This document shows positions 9,017-18,057 of a DNA stretch of 64,000 nucleotides, piece by piece (positions within the stretch are counted from its first letter, which is position 1; every line of letters starts with the position of its first letter). Source of the stretch: Mesorhizobium sp. L-2-11 (lineage in GTDB: Bacteria > Pseudomonadota > Alphaproteobacteria > Rhizobiales > Rhizobiaceae); contig NZ_AP023257.1 in the NCBI RefSeq assembly GCF_016756595.1, positions 6,402,001 to 6,466,000 of the forward strand, given 5' to 3'. Made by a program: the position numbers and the translations under genes. Below the pieces are notes generated by a model. The model searched no databases and was not told the origin of the DNA. It worked only from the letters and a program-made list of their open reading frames with translations.

Positions 9017-9296
9017 GTCGCTCCTCCTTGTCATCGGGCGGCGACTCGCCGCGCCGCTCAAGAAGAGCGTCGGTCAGAAGGCGCAGATGCAGAAGGTCTG
9101 AAATCCGCCCAATGCTGGAGTGATTTGCTGGCGAGGCTGTGGAACCACCATCCATGCCCCCGAGATCCGTCCACGCCACGGGAATGTAGGTCCGGCTGCC
9201 GTCCGGCAATTCTACAAGCAGCGTTGGCTCGCCGCGGCGTTTGAGTCGGCTGATTACGGCCAGAGGCCGCCCTTCAAAGGCGTGGCCCTCCCGCAT
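8862..9296 (-). CDS. DUF5372-like protein of the recombinase element
   Basis: Open frame of 144 codons. The N-terminal 70 residues (HAFEGRPLAVISRLKRRGEPTLLVELPD, then SRTYIPVAWTDLGG) resemble the short beta-rich DUF5372-type proteins encoded just upstream of serine recombinases. From about residue 95 the frame runs through the small gene in another frame and becomes Arg/Pro-rich. The natural stop near 9010 has therefore probably been lost by a frameshift. The true protein is likely about 95 aa. Confidence 0.5.
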   Translation of the reverse strand: MREGHAFEGRPLAVISRLKRRGEPTLLVELPDGSRTYIPVAWTDLGGMDGGSTASPANHSSIGRISDLLHLRLLTDALLERRGESPPDDKEERHATEAEIRRGRPQAASRPTRLGDAGRRGAGGGVAPARPRDRAHADSEGGRS

Positions 9297-10279
9297 GATC
9301 GTTGCCGAGGCGGGAAGGTCCTGGTGATGGGCAGTCTGGAGATGTTTCCTTTGACAACATCAACCATCACTATCTGATGGAACGGCTACGCAAACGCGTC
9401 GCCGACCAGCGGGTGGTACGGTTGGTCGGGCAGTTCCTGAAAGCCGGCGTGCTGGCGGAGGAGCAGTTCTTCCGCACGGAAGCCGGAACCCCGCAAGGTG
9501 GGATCATATCACCGCTGCTCGCCAACATTGCGCTCAGCGCGATTGAGGAGAGATATAAACGGTGGGTGCATCCTGATCTGACGGGGAGGTCTTCACGACA
9601 ATCGATACTCTCGGCGGCATCGGGTAGACGTATGTGGGATCGCAAAGCAGGGCACTGCGTGTGCTTCCCTGTGCGCTATGCAGACGACTTCGTGGTGCTG
9701 GTTTCCGGCACGCAGGAACAGGCCATCGAGGAGAAATCCGCGCTGGCAAAATACCTGCGGGAAACAACGGGCCTTGAGTTGTCACCGGAAAAGACGAAGA
9801 TCACCGCAATGACGGACGGGTTCGAGTTCCTCGGATTCCGCTTCGTCATGGAATGGGACGGGCGCTACGGATATTGTGCACGCGTACAAATCCCCAAGGC
9901 CAAGTCCCTCGATCTCCGTCACAAAGTCAAGGAGTGCACTGGGCGTGACAGCGCGAGAGGCACCCTTGGTGCAAAGCTTCAGGAGCTTAATCCCATCCTG
10001 CGCGGATGGGCGAATTACTTCCGCTTTTGCTACGGAGCCAGCAACGTGTTTACCAGCCTCGACTGGTACACCGGGGATCGGCTCTGGCGCTGGCAACGGA
10101 AAGTTCGCCCAAACGCCAACGCGAGCGAAATCGCAAAAGGCCGACAGCGTAGCAGTCGCCGTCCGACGGTGAGACTGTGGCGCGATGGGTCCGTCGAGCA
10201 ATATATGCTCGCATGGACTCTCGTCTGCCGGTTTCGTCTGGCGTGGATGGGAACGCCAAACTTCGCCACGTCTTCTGGC

Positions 10280-10315
10280 GAGCCGGATGCATAACGAAAG
10301 GTGCACGTCCGGTTC
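10280..10315 (+). ncRNA. Group II intron domain V
   Basis: GAGCCGGA pairs with TCCGGTTC. The AGC triad is in the 5' strand, and GAAA closes the distal stem. This is the catalytic hairpin of the ribozyme and fixes the intron orientation as plus. Confidence 0.85.
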
Positions 10316-11748
10316 TGCGAGGGGTGGTGAGAAACGGACCGCTGCAAGGCGGCACCGCGCTCGCCACCTACTCTACATTTTACGCTTATCAAGCCCGACC
10401 AACTCGACGCCGACTTTTTGAAGAGCACGTTTTCAGAAATCGGTGAATGGATCTACGAACAAACCGGCATCGAGATTCCAGCCGACAAGCAAGAGTTCGA
10501 GATTTATCAGAATCCCCGTGGACAAATCTCGTGTCAGGGTAAGATCAGCTATAAGGGGCCGGTTTCATCAACCCACGCGCTTCCGCGCATCAAACTCGAC
10601 CTGACTGCTGACGAACGTGTCGTTCTACCGCCTGTCCGCGCGCAGATATTCCACCCGTACAGCGACGTTCCAGAAGACGGTATTGAGGTCTTGGCCTATG
10701 ACTACGTCGAGGCCTTCGCCGAAAAATTCCGGGCGCTCGCAGAGCGGACACGCCCACGCGACCTCTACGACGTCGTGCACCTCTACAGAAATGCCGAGGC
10801 ACGCCCTGACCCGCAGCGCTTCATGGAAGTCCTGCGCGCCAAATGTGAATTCAAGGGCATCGAAATTCCGCGCATAGCTGACCTCGAGCCGCACCGCACG
10901 GATCTTGAATCGGGCTGGATTCACATGCTGCAGCACCAGCTCCCGGCGCTCCTGCCGGTCGCGATCTTCTGGGGGGCGCTCCCAGAAATTTTCGCCTGGC
11001 TCGAAGGCGCCGTCACGCAACCACTCGCGGCGATGCCTATCGGCACTGGTGAGACGCTCATCCGTGAACGCATCATCAGTTTGCCTGCGGGCGTTCGAGG
11101 CCAAACCTACATTGAGATGATCCGCTTCGCTGCGGCTAACCGGCTCCTTGTGGAAATCGATTACCGGGACAAGCAAGGCAACCGCTCCACGCGCGCGATC
11201 GAAGCCTACTCCCTCCGCCGCTCGCAGGCAGGCGACGTGCTGCTCATGGCGGTGCGCGCAGACAACGGGCAGCCGCGCAGTTATCTGGTCGATAGCATTC
11301 TTGGGGTCAAAGCCATCCAGACGCCCTTCGCACCGCGCTACCCAATTGAACTTACGCCATCTGGCCTTCAAAGCATTCCACGGACCGCGAGTTCGGGTTC
11401 AGGAGCAACTTTCGAGGTGCGCCGCGCGCCAGTAGTTCGGCGTTTGCCCACTCTTAGATCGACCCGAAGCTCGAGTTTCACGGCGGCAAATGGCCCAACC
11501 TACGTCTTCAGGTGCTCCGTCTGCGGAAAGACTTTCAACAAGAAGAGCTACGACGCGACTTTGAACACGCACAAGAACAATCGGGCAGGTTACGAATGCT
11601 ACGGCACGTTTGGTACGTATGTAACAACGAAATACTAGTTGCCGGAAACGCCCCCGGGTTCTATTTCAGAAAGGTGATTAAGAAGGGCGGGAATGCTCGC
11701 TGGCCGGTGATGTTGATTGATGAAGCCAACGCTGTGCCATTCTCCGCA

Positions 11749-14700
11749 TCAATCCTCGTTCGCATCGCCTCCAGCCTTATGTTCACGAAACGAGCTTGCC
11801 CGGCCGCGGCGCGTATCCGGCAAAGGATCGCTTTCAATCGCCTTGGACCAGGCGGCGCGCATGGCCGGATCGCCGCGGTTGTTTCGGTCCATCGCGCTGA
11901 CCAAAGCGGCGCCAAAATACCTCGCGAGGAATGGGTCGTAGCGCAGTTGCTCAGCCGGGCCGGTCATCTCGGTTTCTTCGAGGATCCGTGCGAGGCCGAT
12001 GCTCAACACGTCATCGATTTTGGCTGGCACCCGCGCCGGCTCCTTGCGCATTGCGGATGCCAAGAACCGAAGGGCCGACATTAATGGCGAAGGCGCTCGC
12101 ACCGCTACCACCTGCGCGATCTCAGGCCAGAGCGCCGCTTCAAAGTCGGCGTCGCAGCCTTTCGACCAGAAAATCTGATCCAGCAGGGCCGAGAGAACCA
12201 GCACATCGGTCTCGTCGCCACTTCCGGTCAACGCTCGCAGCCCCTTCGTAGCTTCATCCACCGTCACAACGCCCAGATCAAGGAGCCAGGGGTAGGCAGC
12301 TTCCAGACGAAGCGGATATCGATCGAGTATCGCCAGGGACCGCAATTTCTCGGATGCAGCGGGGCTTGATCTCGCGCGCATCGCGAGGTTCGCTACGATC
12401 CGCCCGCATTCCTGCGCTAAGTTGCGATCATTACCGCTGAACAGGTCTGGCCTTGCCGATACGGCAGCATGATTTGCAACATAAACGTGAAGACGCTCGA
12501 TCAGCGCACCGAGTTGTGCCTCGTCGATCAGAAACTTTTTCTCTCTGAGCAGGTTTGCCAACGCACCGCTCTTGAGGTCTGCATCAGTGAGGGGAGCGTC
12601 GGAAAGAAACTTGGCACACAAGGCTCCTTGCGCATCAGCGCCGGCCGGCTTTGGAAATGAGAGGAAGGCACTGGGGTAGAAGACAGTCCCGCTGGGCAGG
12701 CCGTCTTCAACAAAAGCTGGATCCCACAATGCTTCGCCAAATACTTGTAAGTCTTTTCCGTTGAGCAACTTGGCATTGAACAGCCATGCCATCCGCGACG
12801 AGGCCGCGAGCCGTGTATCGTCCTGACGCAACGCCGCGAGTGTATCTGAGACGATCTTCCGCCATTTCGGATCTGGTTTCCCTATCTTGACGTCGCTTGG
12901 GAGAGTCTCCTCCGGATCGCGAACGCCATGGGCGAAATTGCCGGGGTTCCTGGTGATCGGATGCTCGAAGATTGCGAGTAACATCGCATCGTGCGCGGGG
13001 ATCTCCGCAGCCTCAAAGCAACGGCTCACCATCTGGCGTAGCTGATCACCTACATCGATGCTACGGGGAAATCGGGGATCAGCATGCAGGGAAAGTCCGG
13101 TCTCCAGCAACTCTGGAGCGCGATGCGGCGTGCGCAGGACCACGCGCGAAGCGATTTCGAGCGCGGACTTGAGTCGTTCCATCCAAAAGCGCGACTCCAT
13201 GTTTCCCGCGTCGACACGCTCCTTCGCCGCATCGATCAGGCGGAGAACGCGATCGAGCAGACGGTCTGCCTCGCTCGCACTGATCCTGGCGATCGTCGAA
13301 CGGGAAAAAAGCGTGTCGAACTCCTTGCTCGTCGAGGCCCAAAGAAAAGCGTCGATCGCCCTTGTCGGTGCCACATCCATCAGCCAGCGCGCAGCTTCGA
13401 GTACCACCTGCCTGGCGACCGCTGCATGTCCAATACGAAGCGGTAGGCCCCCCTCTTCTTGAAAACGGAGAGCCTGATAGGCAAGAAGCCGGTCAATGCG
13501 TGGATCTAGTGGTCCAAAATTGAAGGTTCGATTTATCGAGCCCAGATCAAATCGCCGCGTGCTTTCGCGTTCCTTCTTGAGCGGCGGTGCCGGTTGAGTG
13601 AGCCGCTCCATCAAGTTGAAGAAGTCGCTGTGACCCGGGCAGCCACGCGATTGGAGTTCCTCCTGGCGCATGTCGAATCGGTCGCGCACAGGGCCGTTCT
13701 CACGCCAATCCCCAAGCGTCCCGAACAGAACGGAACTGCGAAACAGCAGCGCGAAACTTTCACGTGACCAGGAGGCGATGTCCGTCACGCCCCGCTGAGT
13801 TTGCTCGCGGATCGCGTTGAGCGCCTGCGCCGACAACAGCGATGCTTCCTCGTCGCGCCCAAGATCCGCGAGCAAGGCCGCTTTGCGCAGCAGCCAGAAG
13901 CTGTCGCCTTGGACATTCCACTTGTTGAGCGCTGCCTCAAGCCCGTCGATATCAAAATCTGCGCGCAGGCCCAGGCAACTCTCATAAGTCAGGCGTTCGA
14001 GCCCTTCCGTGTCCTCCGCGAGTCTGGGCGCCAGCCAGTCCGACCAGCGCTTGTGAAGGCCGGCGTCATTCTCTTCGCGCGCGTGGCGCAACACCGCCAG
14101 CGCAAGGGCCCGAAATTGTCTTGCCGGCTCGGCTGCTAATTGCTCGTAACGACCGATCAGAGCGTCCAGAAGTTCCAGAATCACATCATCGACGGTCAAT
14201 ACCAACGGAACGAGCGCGGCCTCCTGTCGCCAGTTGAGCTCGAACAATGCGTCGAGCCGCTCGTCCTCGTCGAGGGCACGCAATCCGCCAATGATCTCGT
14301 CGAGACGCATCGATAGACGTCGCCAGAGCAATTGGCTCGTAGCAAAGGGCGGCACAATCCAGCCGGGGTATACGGTACGGTTCTGCCGCCACTGTAAGAC
14401 CAACTCGCGAACCTTTTGGACAGGTGTGTTTATGTCAGTCGACTGCGGATCCGGCATCGGTGATCTTGAATCGGGAACCGGGCTGACATGCAAGAGCGGG
14501 GGTACAAAGCCTGCAGCCGGCTGCGGCCAGCGCTTCGCTCGATATGGTTCAGCCGCACGTAAGCATTCAAGGAACCACTGATGGGCATTCTCTATCTGCT
14601 GGCTCTTCGGCCAGGTCTCGAACATCTCAAGTTTCGCGAGATCGATTGGCTGAATGCGCCGGCTTTCGAGCATCTTGCGTTTCGGTGCGCTTAATCCAAG

Positions 14701-15456
14701 GGCGCCCACCAGATAGATCAGCGGGGCCTTAGACCCTAGCCGATCGCGCACCCAGCCAGACCAGAACAGGAAGTTCGGGTCGTCGCCGGAGAATCCCAGT
14801 AGAACCAGCGTATTCTCCATCGCGAGTTGCTGCGCGAGGTTGACGAACGCCCCAAATCGCGCCGGATAGGTCCGGAAATCCTCTTCCGTGAAGACAAATG
14901 GTCGATGCGACGGGAAACTGCCGTGCAGCTTGATAACCCTCGGTGCCCGCGCCTCCGGAATCTCCTCGACGGTGCGCAGGATGTCATAGACCCGCTCTTC
15001 TGCGCTTTCAGCCGCCCGTTCAAGCAGGGTGTCCCAGTTGGTCGTCATGATGTCAGCCCACGGGAGTTGGACGAGCATTTTGTGCAGTTTGCCCGGTGTG
15101 AACTGGCGGTCGGGGACATTTGCCAATATCAATTTGTCGAGCACATTGCGTCCGAATTGTGCCTCGAATTCTTCTGCCACCCGCAGATATGCGCTGGTGG
15201 CGCCGCTCTGTTTCAACAGCCGTTCGCTTTGTTCGTTTTCGTCTGTCGCCTTGCCGGATTGTGCCGGGTAAAGCTGGTTTACCATTGTTCCGTAGATGTC
15301 GTTCCAGGCTGGCATCGTACCCCCGGAGGCCCGCACCGGAGTAGCGTTGCGGCTGAAACCAGCGCCGACCAGCAGAGCTGCCGACCCCACCGGCTCTCGC
15401 GCCCAAAGAGCCTCGGCGATTCGCGCAATATGCGGTGCGTCCGTAAAGGTACTCAT
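11749..15456 (-). CDS. Large SIR2-domain protein, probable defence effector
   Basis: 1235 aa from ATG 15456; earlier in-frame ATGs lack sequence character. Residues 25-230 form a SIR2/sirtuin-like NAD-binding domain: LLVGAGFSRNA (31-38), TTNWDTLLE (138-146), VIKLHGS with the catalytic His178, and LLGFSGDDPNF (219-229). The remaining 1000 residues are alpha-helical, Leu/Ala-rich and without catalytic motifs, resembling the repeat-type sensor region of defence-associated sirtuins. Such proteins deplete NAD+ on phage infection and stop growth. The specific trigger cannot be read from sequence. It stands alone on its strand; the nuclease-like gene diverges 200 bases upstream. No frameshift is seen over 3.7 kb. 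Confidence 0.8.
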   Translation of the reverse strand: MSTFTDAPHIARIAEALWAREPVGSAALLVGAGFSRNATPVRASGGTMPAWNDIYGTMVNQLYPAQSGKATDENEQSERLLKQSGATSAYLRVAEEFEAQFGRNVLDKLILANVPDRQFTPGKLHKMLVQLPWADIMTTNWDTLLERAAESAEERVYDILRTVEEIPEARAPRVIKLHGSFPSHRPFVFTEEDFRTYPARFGAFVNLAQQLAMENTLVLLGFSGDDPNFLFWSGWVRDRLGSKAPLIYLVGALGLSAPKRKMLESRRIQPIDLAKLEMFETWPKSQQIENAHQWFLECLRAAEPYRAKRWPQPAAGFVPPLLHVSPVPDSRSPMPDPQSTDINTPVQKVRELVLQWRQNRTVYPGWIVPPFATSQLLWRRLSMRLDEIIGGLRALDEDERLDALFELNWRQEAALVPLVLTVDDVILELLDALIGRYEQLAAEPARQFRALALAVLRHAREENDAGLHKRWSDWLAPRLAEDTEGLERLTYESCLGLRADFDIDGLEAALNKWNVQGDSFWLLRKAALLADLGRDEEASLLSAQALNAIREQTQRGVTDIASWSRESFALLFRSSVLFGTLGDWRENGPVRDRFDMRQEELQSRGCPGHSDFFNLMERLTQPAPPLKKERESTRRFDLGSINRTFNFGPLDPRIDRLLAYQALRFQEEGGLPLRIGHAAVARQVVLEAARWLMDVAPTRAIDAFLWASTSKEFDTLFSRSTIARISASEADRLLDRVLRLIDAAKERVDAGNMESRFWMERLKSALEIASRVVLRTPHRAPELLETGLSLHADPRFPRSIDVGDQLRQMVSRCFEAAEIPAHDAMLLAIFEHPITRNPGNFAHGVRDPEETLPSDVKIGKPDPKWRKIVSDTLAALRQDDTRLAASSRMAWLFNAKLLNGKDLQVFGEALWDPAFVEDGLPSGTVFYPSAFLSFPKPAGADAQGALCAKFLSDAPLTDADLKSGALANLLREKKFLIDEAQLGALIERLHVYVANHAAVSARPDLFSGNDRNLAQECGRIVANLAMRARSSPAASEKLRSLAILDRYPLRLEAAYPWLLDLGVVTVDEATKGLRALTGSGDETDVLVLSALLDQIFWSKGCDADFEAALWPEIAQVVAVRAPSPLMSALRFLASAMRKEPARVPAKIDDVLSIGLARILEETEMTGPAEQLRYDPFLARYFGAALVSAMDRNNRGDPAMRAAWSKAIESDPLPDTRRGRASSFREHKAGGDANED

Positions 15457-15658
15457 CGTTCTTAATCGCATCCCCTTGCGTCCTGCAGTTCGCAGGAATG
15501 GAGCGTCGTAGCTTCGCCAGACCGGGATAGCCTCGAAACGAAATTCTTGCCAATAATTTGAGTCGATCAAACTGGTTGATCGAACTCGCTGGCGAGTAAC
15601 AGTTTAGAAGGGAAAAACGTGGATCTCGCTCTTCCTTGTTGTCAAAGAAACCGGTGCC

Positions 15659-16998
15659 ATGACTTTTGGAACTGATGAACGATTGAAAAGCTATCTGGAT
15701 ACAAACCAGTTGCAAAGGGAACGGATGTGCACCGCTGTCCTAGCCTTGGACAAGCGGTTCACGAAAGTTCGGCCACGTCACCCTCGGGGTGGACCTGATG
15801 GCGGTCGAGATATTGAAGCTGTCTTGAGTGGGGAACAGAAAACCTTTGGTGCTATCGGGTTTGTCAATCAAGCCAACGACTCGACGGATCACAAGAAAAA
15901 AGCTCAGAAAAAATTCGCGGCGGATTTGGCGAGTGCGGCCGCTGCCGATCCTGAAATCAAGGCGTTTGTCCTCTTCACAAACGTGAATCTTACAGCCGGC
16001 GAAAAGAATGCCCTGGTTGAGAAAGCCACGAAAAGCGGGTTGGCCTATTGCGAAATCTTCGATCGGGAAAGAATTCGCCTGGTTCTTGACGGCGCAGATG
16101 GAATGGCGATTCGATTTCAGTCACTCGGCATCCCAATGTCTGACGCGGAACAGGCGACATTCTTCGCGCGATGGGGCGACGATATTCAAAGTGTAATTGT
16201 TGATGGATTCAGCGAAATAAAGAGATCGCTGAACCGAATGCAATTCTGCATGAGATGAATGCTCCCCTTGAGCGGTTCCTCGTCCTCTTGGAACTGGACC
16301 GCGAATACAATGGTAATGAAATCGGCCACTTCCGGTTTTTCGTGAGCATGAGTCTCGCCGAACCGCGAGATGGGCTCCTTATGGTAACGTTTGGAACATC
16401 GGATCGAGCTGACAGAGCGAGCGCAAAATCCGTGGCCGACGTTGAGGCCATGCGCGCGGGAATCTTGCACGGAATGATGGGGGCCAAGTGGGAGCGACGT
16501 ATTCCGACGTCGGAAGATGAGCCGGAAGAGGATGTTGCCGACTCAGATGAGAGTCTCGATGACGGAGAGGGCACCAGCGTCGGCACATTCACGTCAGTTG
16601 GGTTGGAGAATGTGCGCTTTTTGCGTGCTGAGTTTGGGTATGGAGGCGGAAGCTTTCGCTTCGGTCCCTACCTCCGTCTCTCTGACATTGACGACTGCAT
16701 GATTGCTCTGTTCATGAACAAGTCATTGGCGGAAAAGATCAAAGCCATTCATTTTATCGGCAACCAATACAAGCTTGCCGAATACGGCCGAGACGGTTTT
16801 CGAATTGACATGCACGGCAAATGTGAGCCGAATCTGATCTTTACGCCGTCTGAGCTGACTGACGAATGGCGCCGGATCATGCGGAATTCCGGTCCATTCA
16901 GCGTTCGATATTCAGAGATGACGCCCATCAGACTCTTCGAACCAGTCGAGGCGAGCAACTCCCTGCCAGGGCGGCGGTCAACGAAGCCGAACATTTAG
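15659..16998 (+). pseudogene. PD-(D/E)XK-like nuclease with one frameshift
   Basis: Two overlapping frames, 15659-16258 and 16255-16998, join into one protein of about 445 aa if one base is restored near 16240 (RMQF-LHEMNAPLERFLVLLELD). The N-terminal part has HPRGGPDGGRDIEAVLSG followed by FGAIGFVNQANDS. This Gly-x-Asp-Gly-Gly-Arg-Asp then G-F-x-N arrangement resembles a PD-(D/E)XK nuclease with an unusual last catalytic position. The C-terminal part is acidic in the middle (DEPEEDVADSDESLDDGEG) and ends in an unrecognised domain. It lies divergent to the SIR2 gene. Alternatives are a sequencing error or a genuine two-gene reading through the four-base overlap. Confidence 0.5.
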
Positions 16999-17259
16999 CA
17001 TGAAAATGCAGGCCCGAGTCGACATGATCACGGTTGAGGAATGCGTAGCGCTGCAGTGGCTGCACTCGAGATCCACAAGTTACACGTTGCTGTCTGCGCC
17101 GAATTGCCGACGAGCCATGCGGCGCCGGCAGAGAAGGCTTTAAGCAGGCATCATACGATGCCCACGCTTTGTCAGCGATGCACGACATAATTCACAGGCT
17201 CCTCTGGCACTGGCCTTTTTTGCTGTCCGTGACGGAATCAAGCCTATGCAAATGATGGC

Positions 17260-18045
17260 TTAGACGGCTCTCGCTTCTGCAATATCTCGGATGGAGCCTA
17301 TGCGAAGCGTAATCTCGTCAGCCTTTAATTTAGCGATGTCGGCGTTGCGCTGATGAAGCCTGTTCACGATGACCTGATTGAGTTCGTAACCTCCCCGCTT
17401 GGCAAAGACATATCTGTATTCCTGCTCCGCAGCGTAGGTATCGCGCTTCAAAAAAGGAAGATGTGTAGGGTTCTTGATATCGACGCCTTCGGCCACGGCG
17501 GCATCAGTTCGGTAGTAGGTGATCCGATCCGCTCGCAACAATGGTCGATCGAGCCGGGTAAGACGGCTTCGGCGCAATAAGGCGCCAGCGATGCGGTCAT
17601 GCAATGCCTGCTCATCGGTAATTTCTATGCAGGCTCCACCGAATTTTCGCAAACCGGCATCATAAGCCATAGAGAGGCAAAAGCAGAAAATAAGCTCCGG
17701 CCGGTTCAGCTCGTTGTGGTAGGCGAAGCGGCCAACAATCTTCTGCCCGGTCGTTACGTTAGTGATGGTTACATCGTTATTCGGCGCGTCCACATGCATA
17801 CCCTCGTAGGCATCGACACGCGGGTCGCCTTCGATCTTCATGAAGTACGGCAGGTTGCGAAACAGGAGGTTCCCATCGAGGACGCTGCTGGCATACTGCT
17901 CCGGTAGATATTTGAACAGTCTCAGGTGGCAGTTCCTTGTGTTCTCCGCCAGGTCGCATGCCCCGACGCTCTGCACCGCAGCGAGCCAGTCGGCTGGCCA
18001 ATAATTAGTAAGATTGATGTCTGCTTGTCCAAAAAACTGGCTCAC
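17260..18045 (-). CDS. Unknown protein, DUF2971-like
   Basis: 261 aa. RLFKYLPEQYASSVLDGNLLFRNLPYFMKIEGDPRVDAYEGM is reminiscent of the DUF2971 pattern (a Tyr-Lys-Tyr start, then 'the phenotype of a small beta protein that lists Asp-rich segments'). Later segments are ELIFCFCLSMAYDAGLRKFG and FLKRDTYAAEQEYRYVF. No transmembrane segment or signal peptide is seen. It starts 12 bases after the CoiA-like gene, so the two are co-transcribed. The family call is weak and function unknown; the pairing with a nuclease-like gene suggests a defence role. Confidence 0.45.
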   Translation of the reverse strand: MSQFFGQADINLTNYWPADWLAAVQSVGACDLAENTRNCHLRLFKYLPEQYASSVLDGNLLFRNLPYFMKIEGDPRVDAYEGMHVDAPNNDVTITNVTTGQKIVGRFAYHNELNRPELIFCFCLSMAYDAGLRKFGGACIEITDEQALHDRIAGALLRRSRLTRLDRPLLRADRITYYRTDAAVAEGVDIKNPTHLPFLKRDTYAAEQEYRYVFAKRGGYELNQVIVNRLHQRNADIAKLKADEITLRIGSIRDIAEARAV

Positions 18046-18057
18046 CGTCCCCGAATT

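Larger units (their letters stand above)
6613..9349 (-). mobile_element. Large-serine-recombinase element inserted in the intron RT gene
   Basis: A 2,737-bp insert bounded by TT at 6611-6612 and TT at 9350-9351. Removing it and one TT regenerates the expected RT codons for GCFDNI. A two-base duplicated core without inverted repeats is the signature of serine recombinase strand exchange. The element carries, in order on the minus strand, a DUF5372-like gene, a small gene and a 741-aa recombinase, overlapping one another. Confidence 0.75.
6041..10294 (+). pseudogene. Group II intron reverse transcriptase/maturase, split by insertion
   Basis: The GTG start at 6041 lies behind GGAGGAG. The N-terminal part (6041-6612) has the RT0-RT2 blocks: NKGGRTAGVDGMT, RPLGIPTVKDRVVQ and YGFRPGRSTHGAL. 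It stops at VIEGDIKGC, just before the Phe-Asp-Asn of motif A. The C-terminal part (from 9350) resumes FDNINHHYLMERL and contains GTPQGGIISPLLANI, the catalytic YADD box (VRYADDFVVL) and the X domain (LNPILRGWANYFRF). Joining the halves across the insertion restores an apparently complete maturase of about 515 aa. No endonuclease domain is obvious at the C-terminus. As it stands the protein cannot be made. Confidence 0.85.
5425..10376 (+). mobile_element. Group II intron interrupted by a second element
   Basis: The 5' end is GTGCGCC at 5425, matching the GUGYG consensus. The 3' end is ...CTCTAC at 10376, and the flanking exons fuse in frame. A reverse transcriptase frame starts at 6041 and resumes at about 9350. 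Domain V is at 10280-10315, with the catalytic AGC triad at 10281-10283, a GAAA tetraloop and a long paired stem. Domain VI follows up to 10376. Without the 2.7-kb insertion at 6613-9349 the intron would be about 2.2 kb. It lies in the AbiE toxin gene in the sense orientation, so RNA from the host operon could in principle be spliced. Confidence 0.85.
5215..11638 (+). pseudogene. AbiEii/AbiGii nucleotidyltransferase toxin, split by a group II intron
   Basis: Exon 1 (5215-5424) begins MADPFLHLPIEDRREALGVA and contains RPAHLLEKDVWVVWALAT. It then loses one base near 5344 and continues, in the shifted frame, YGSALGKGGTSLSKAYQVIQRFSEDV. Compared with the usual family pattern, about five residues before KGGTSLSK are missing. 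The intron (5425-10376) falls inside the codon for the second Asp of the SEDVD metal-binding motif. Exon 2 (10377-11638) resumes exactly in frame (D-F-T-L-I-K-P) and keeps the family core RDLYDVVHL. It adds a WYL-like region (LLVEIDYRDKQGNRSTRAIEAYSLR to FAPRYPIEL) and a C-terminal CSVCGKTF...H...C zinc-finger-like tail. Because exon 1 is frameshifted, splicing alone would not restore the toxin. Confidence 0.8.
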
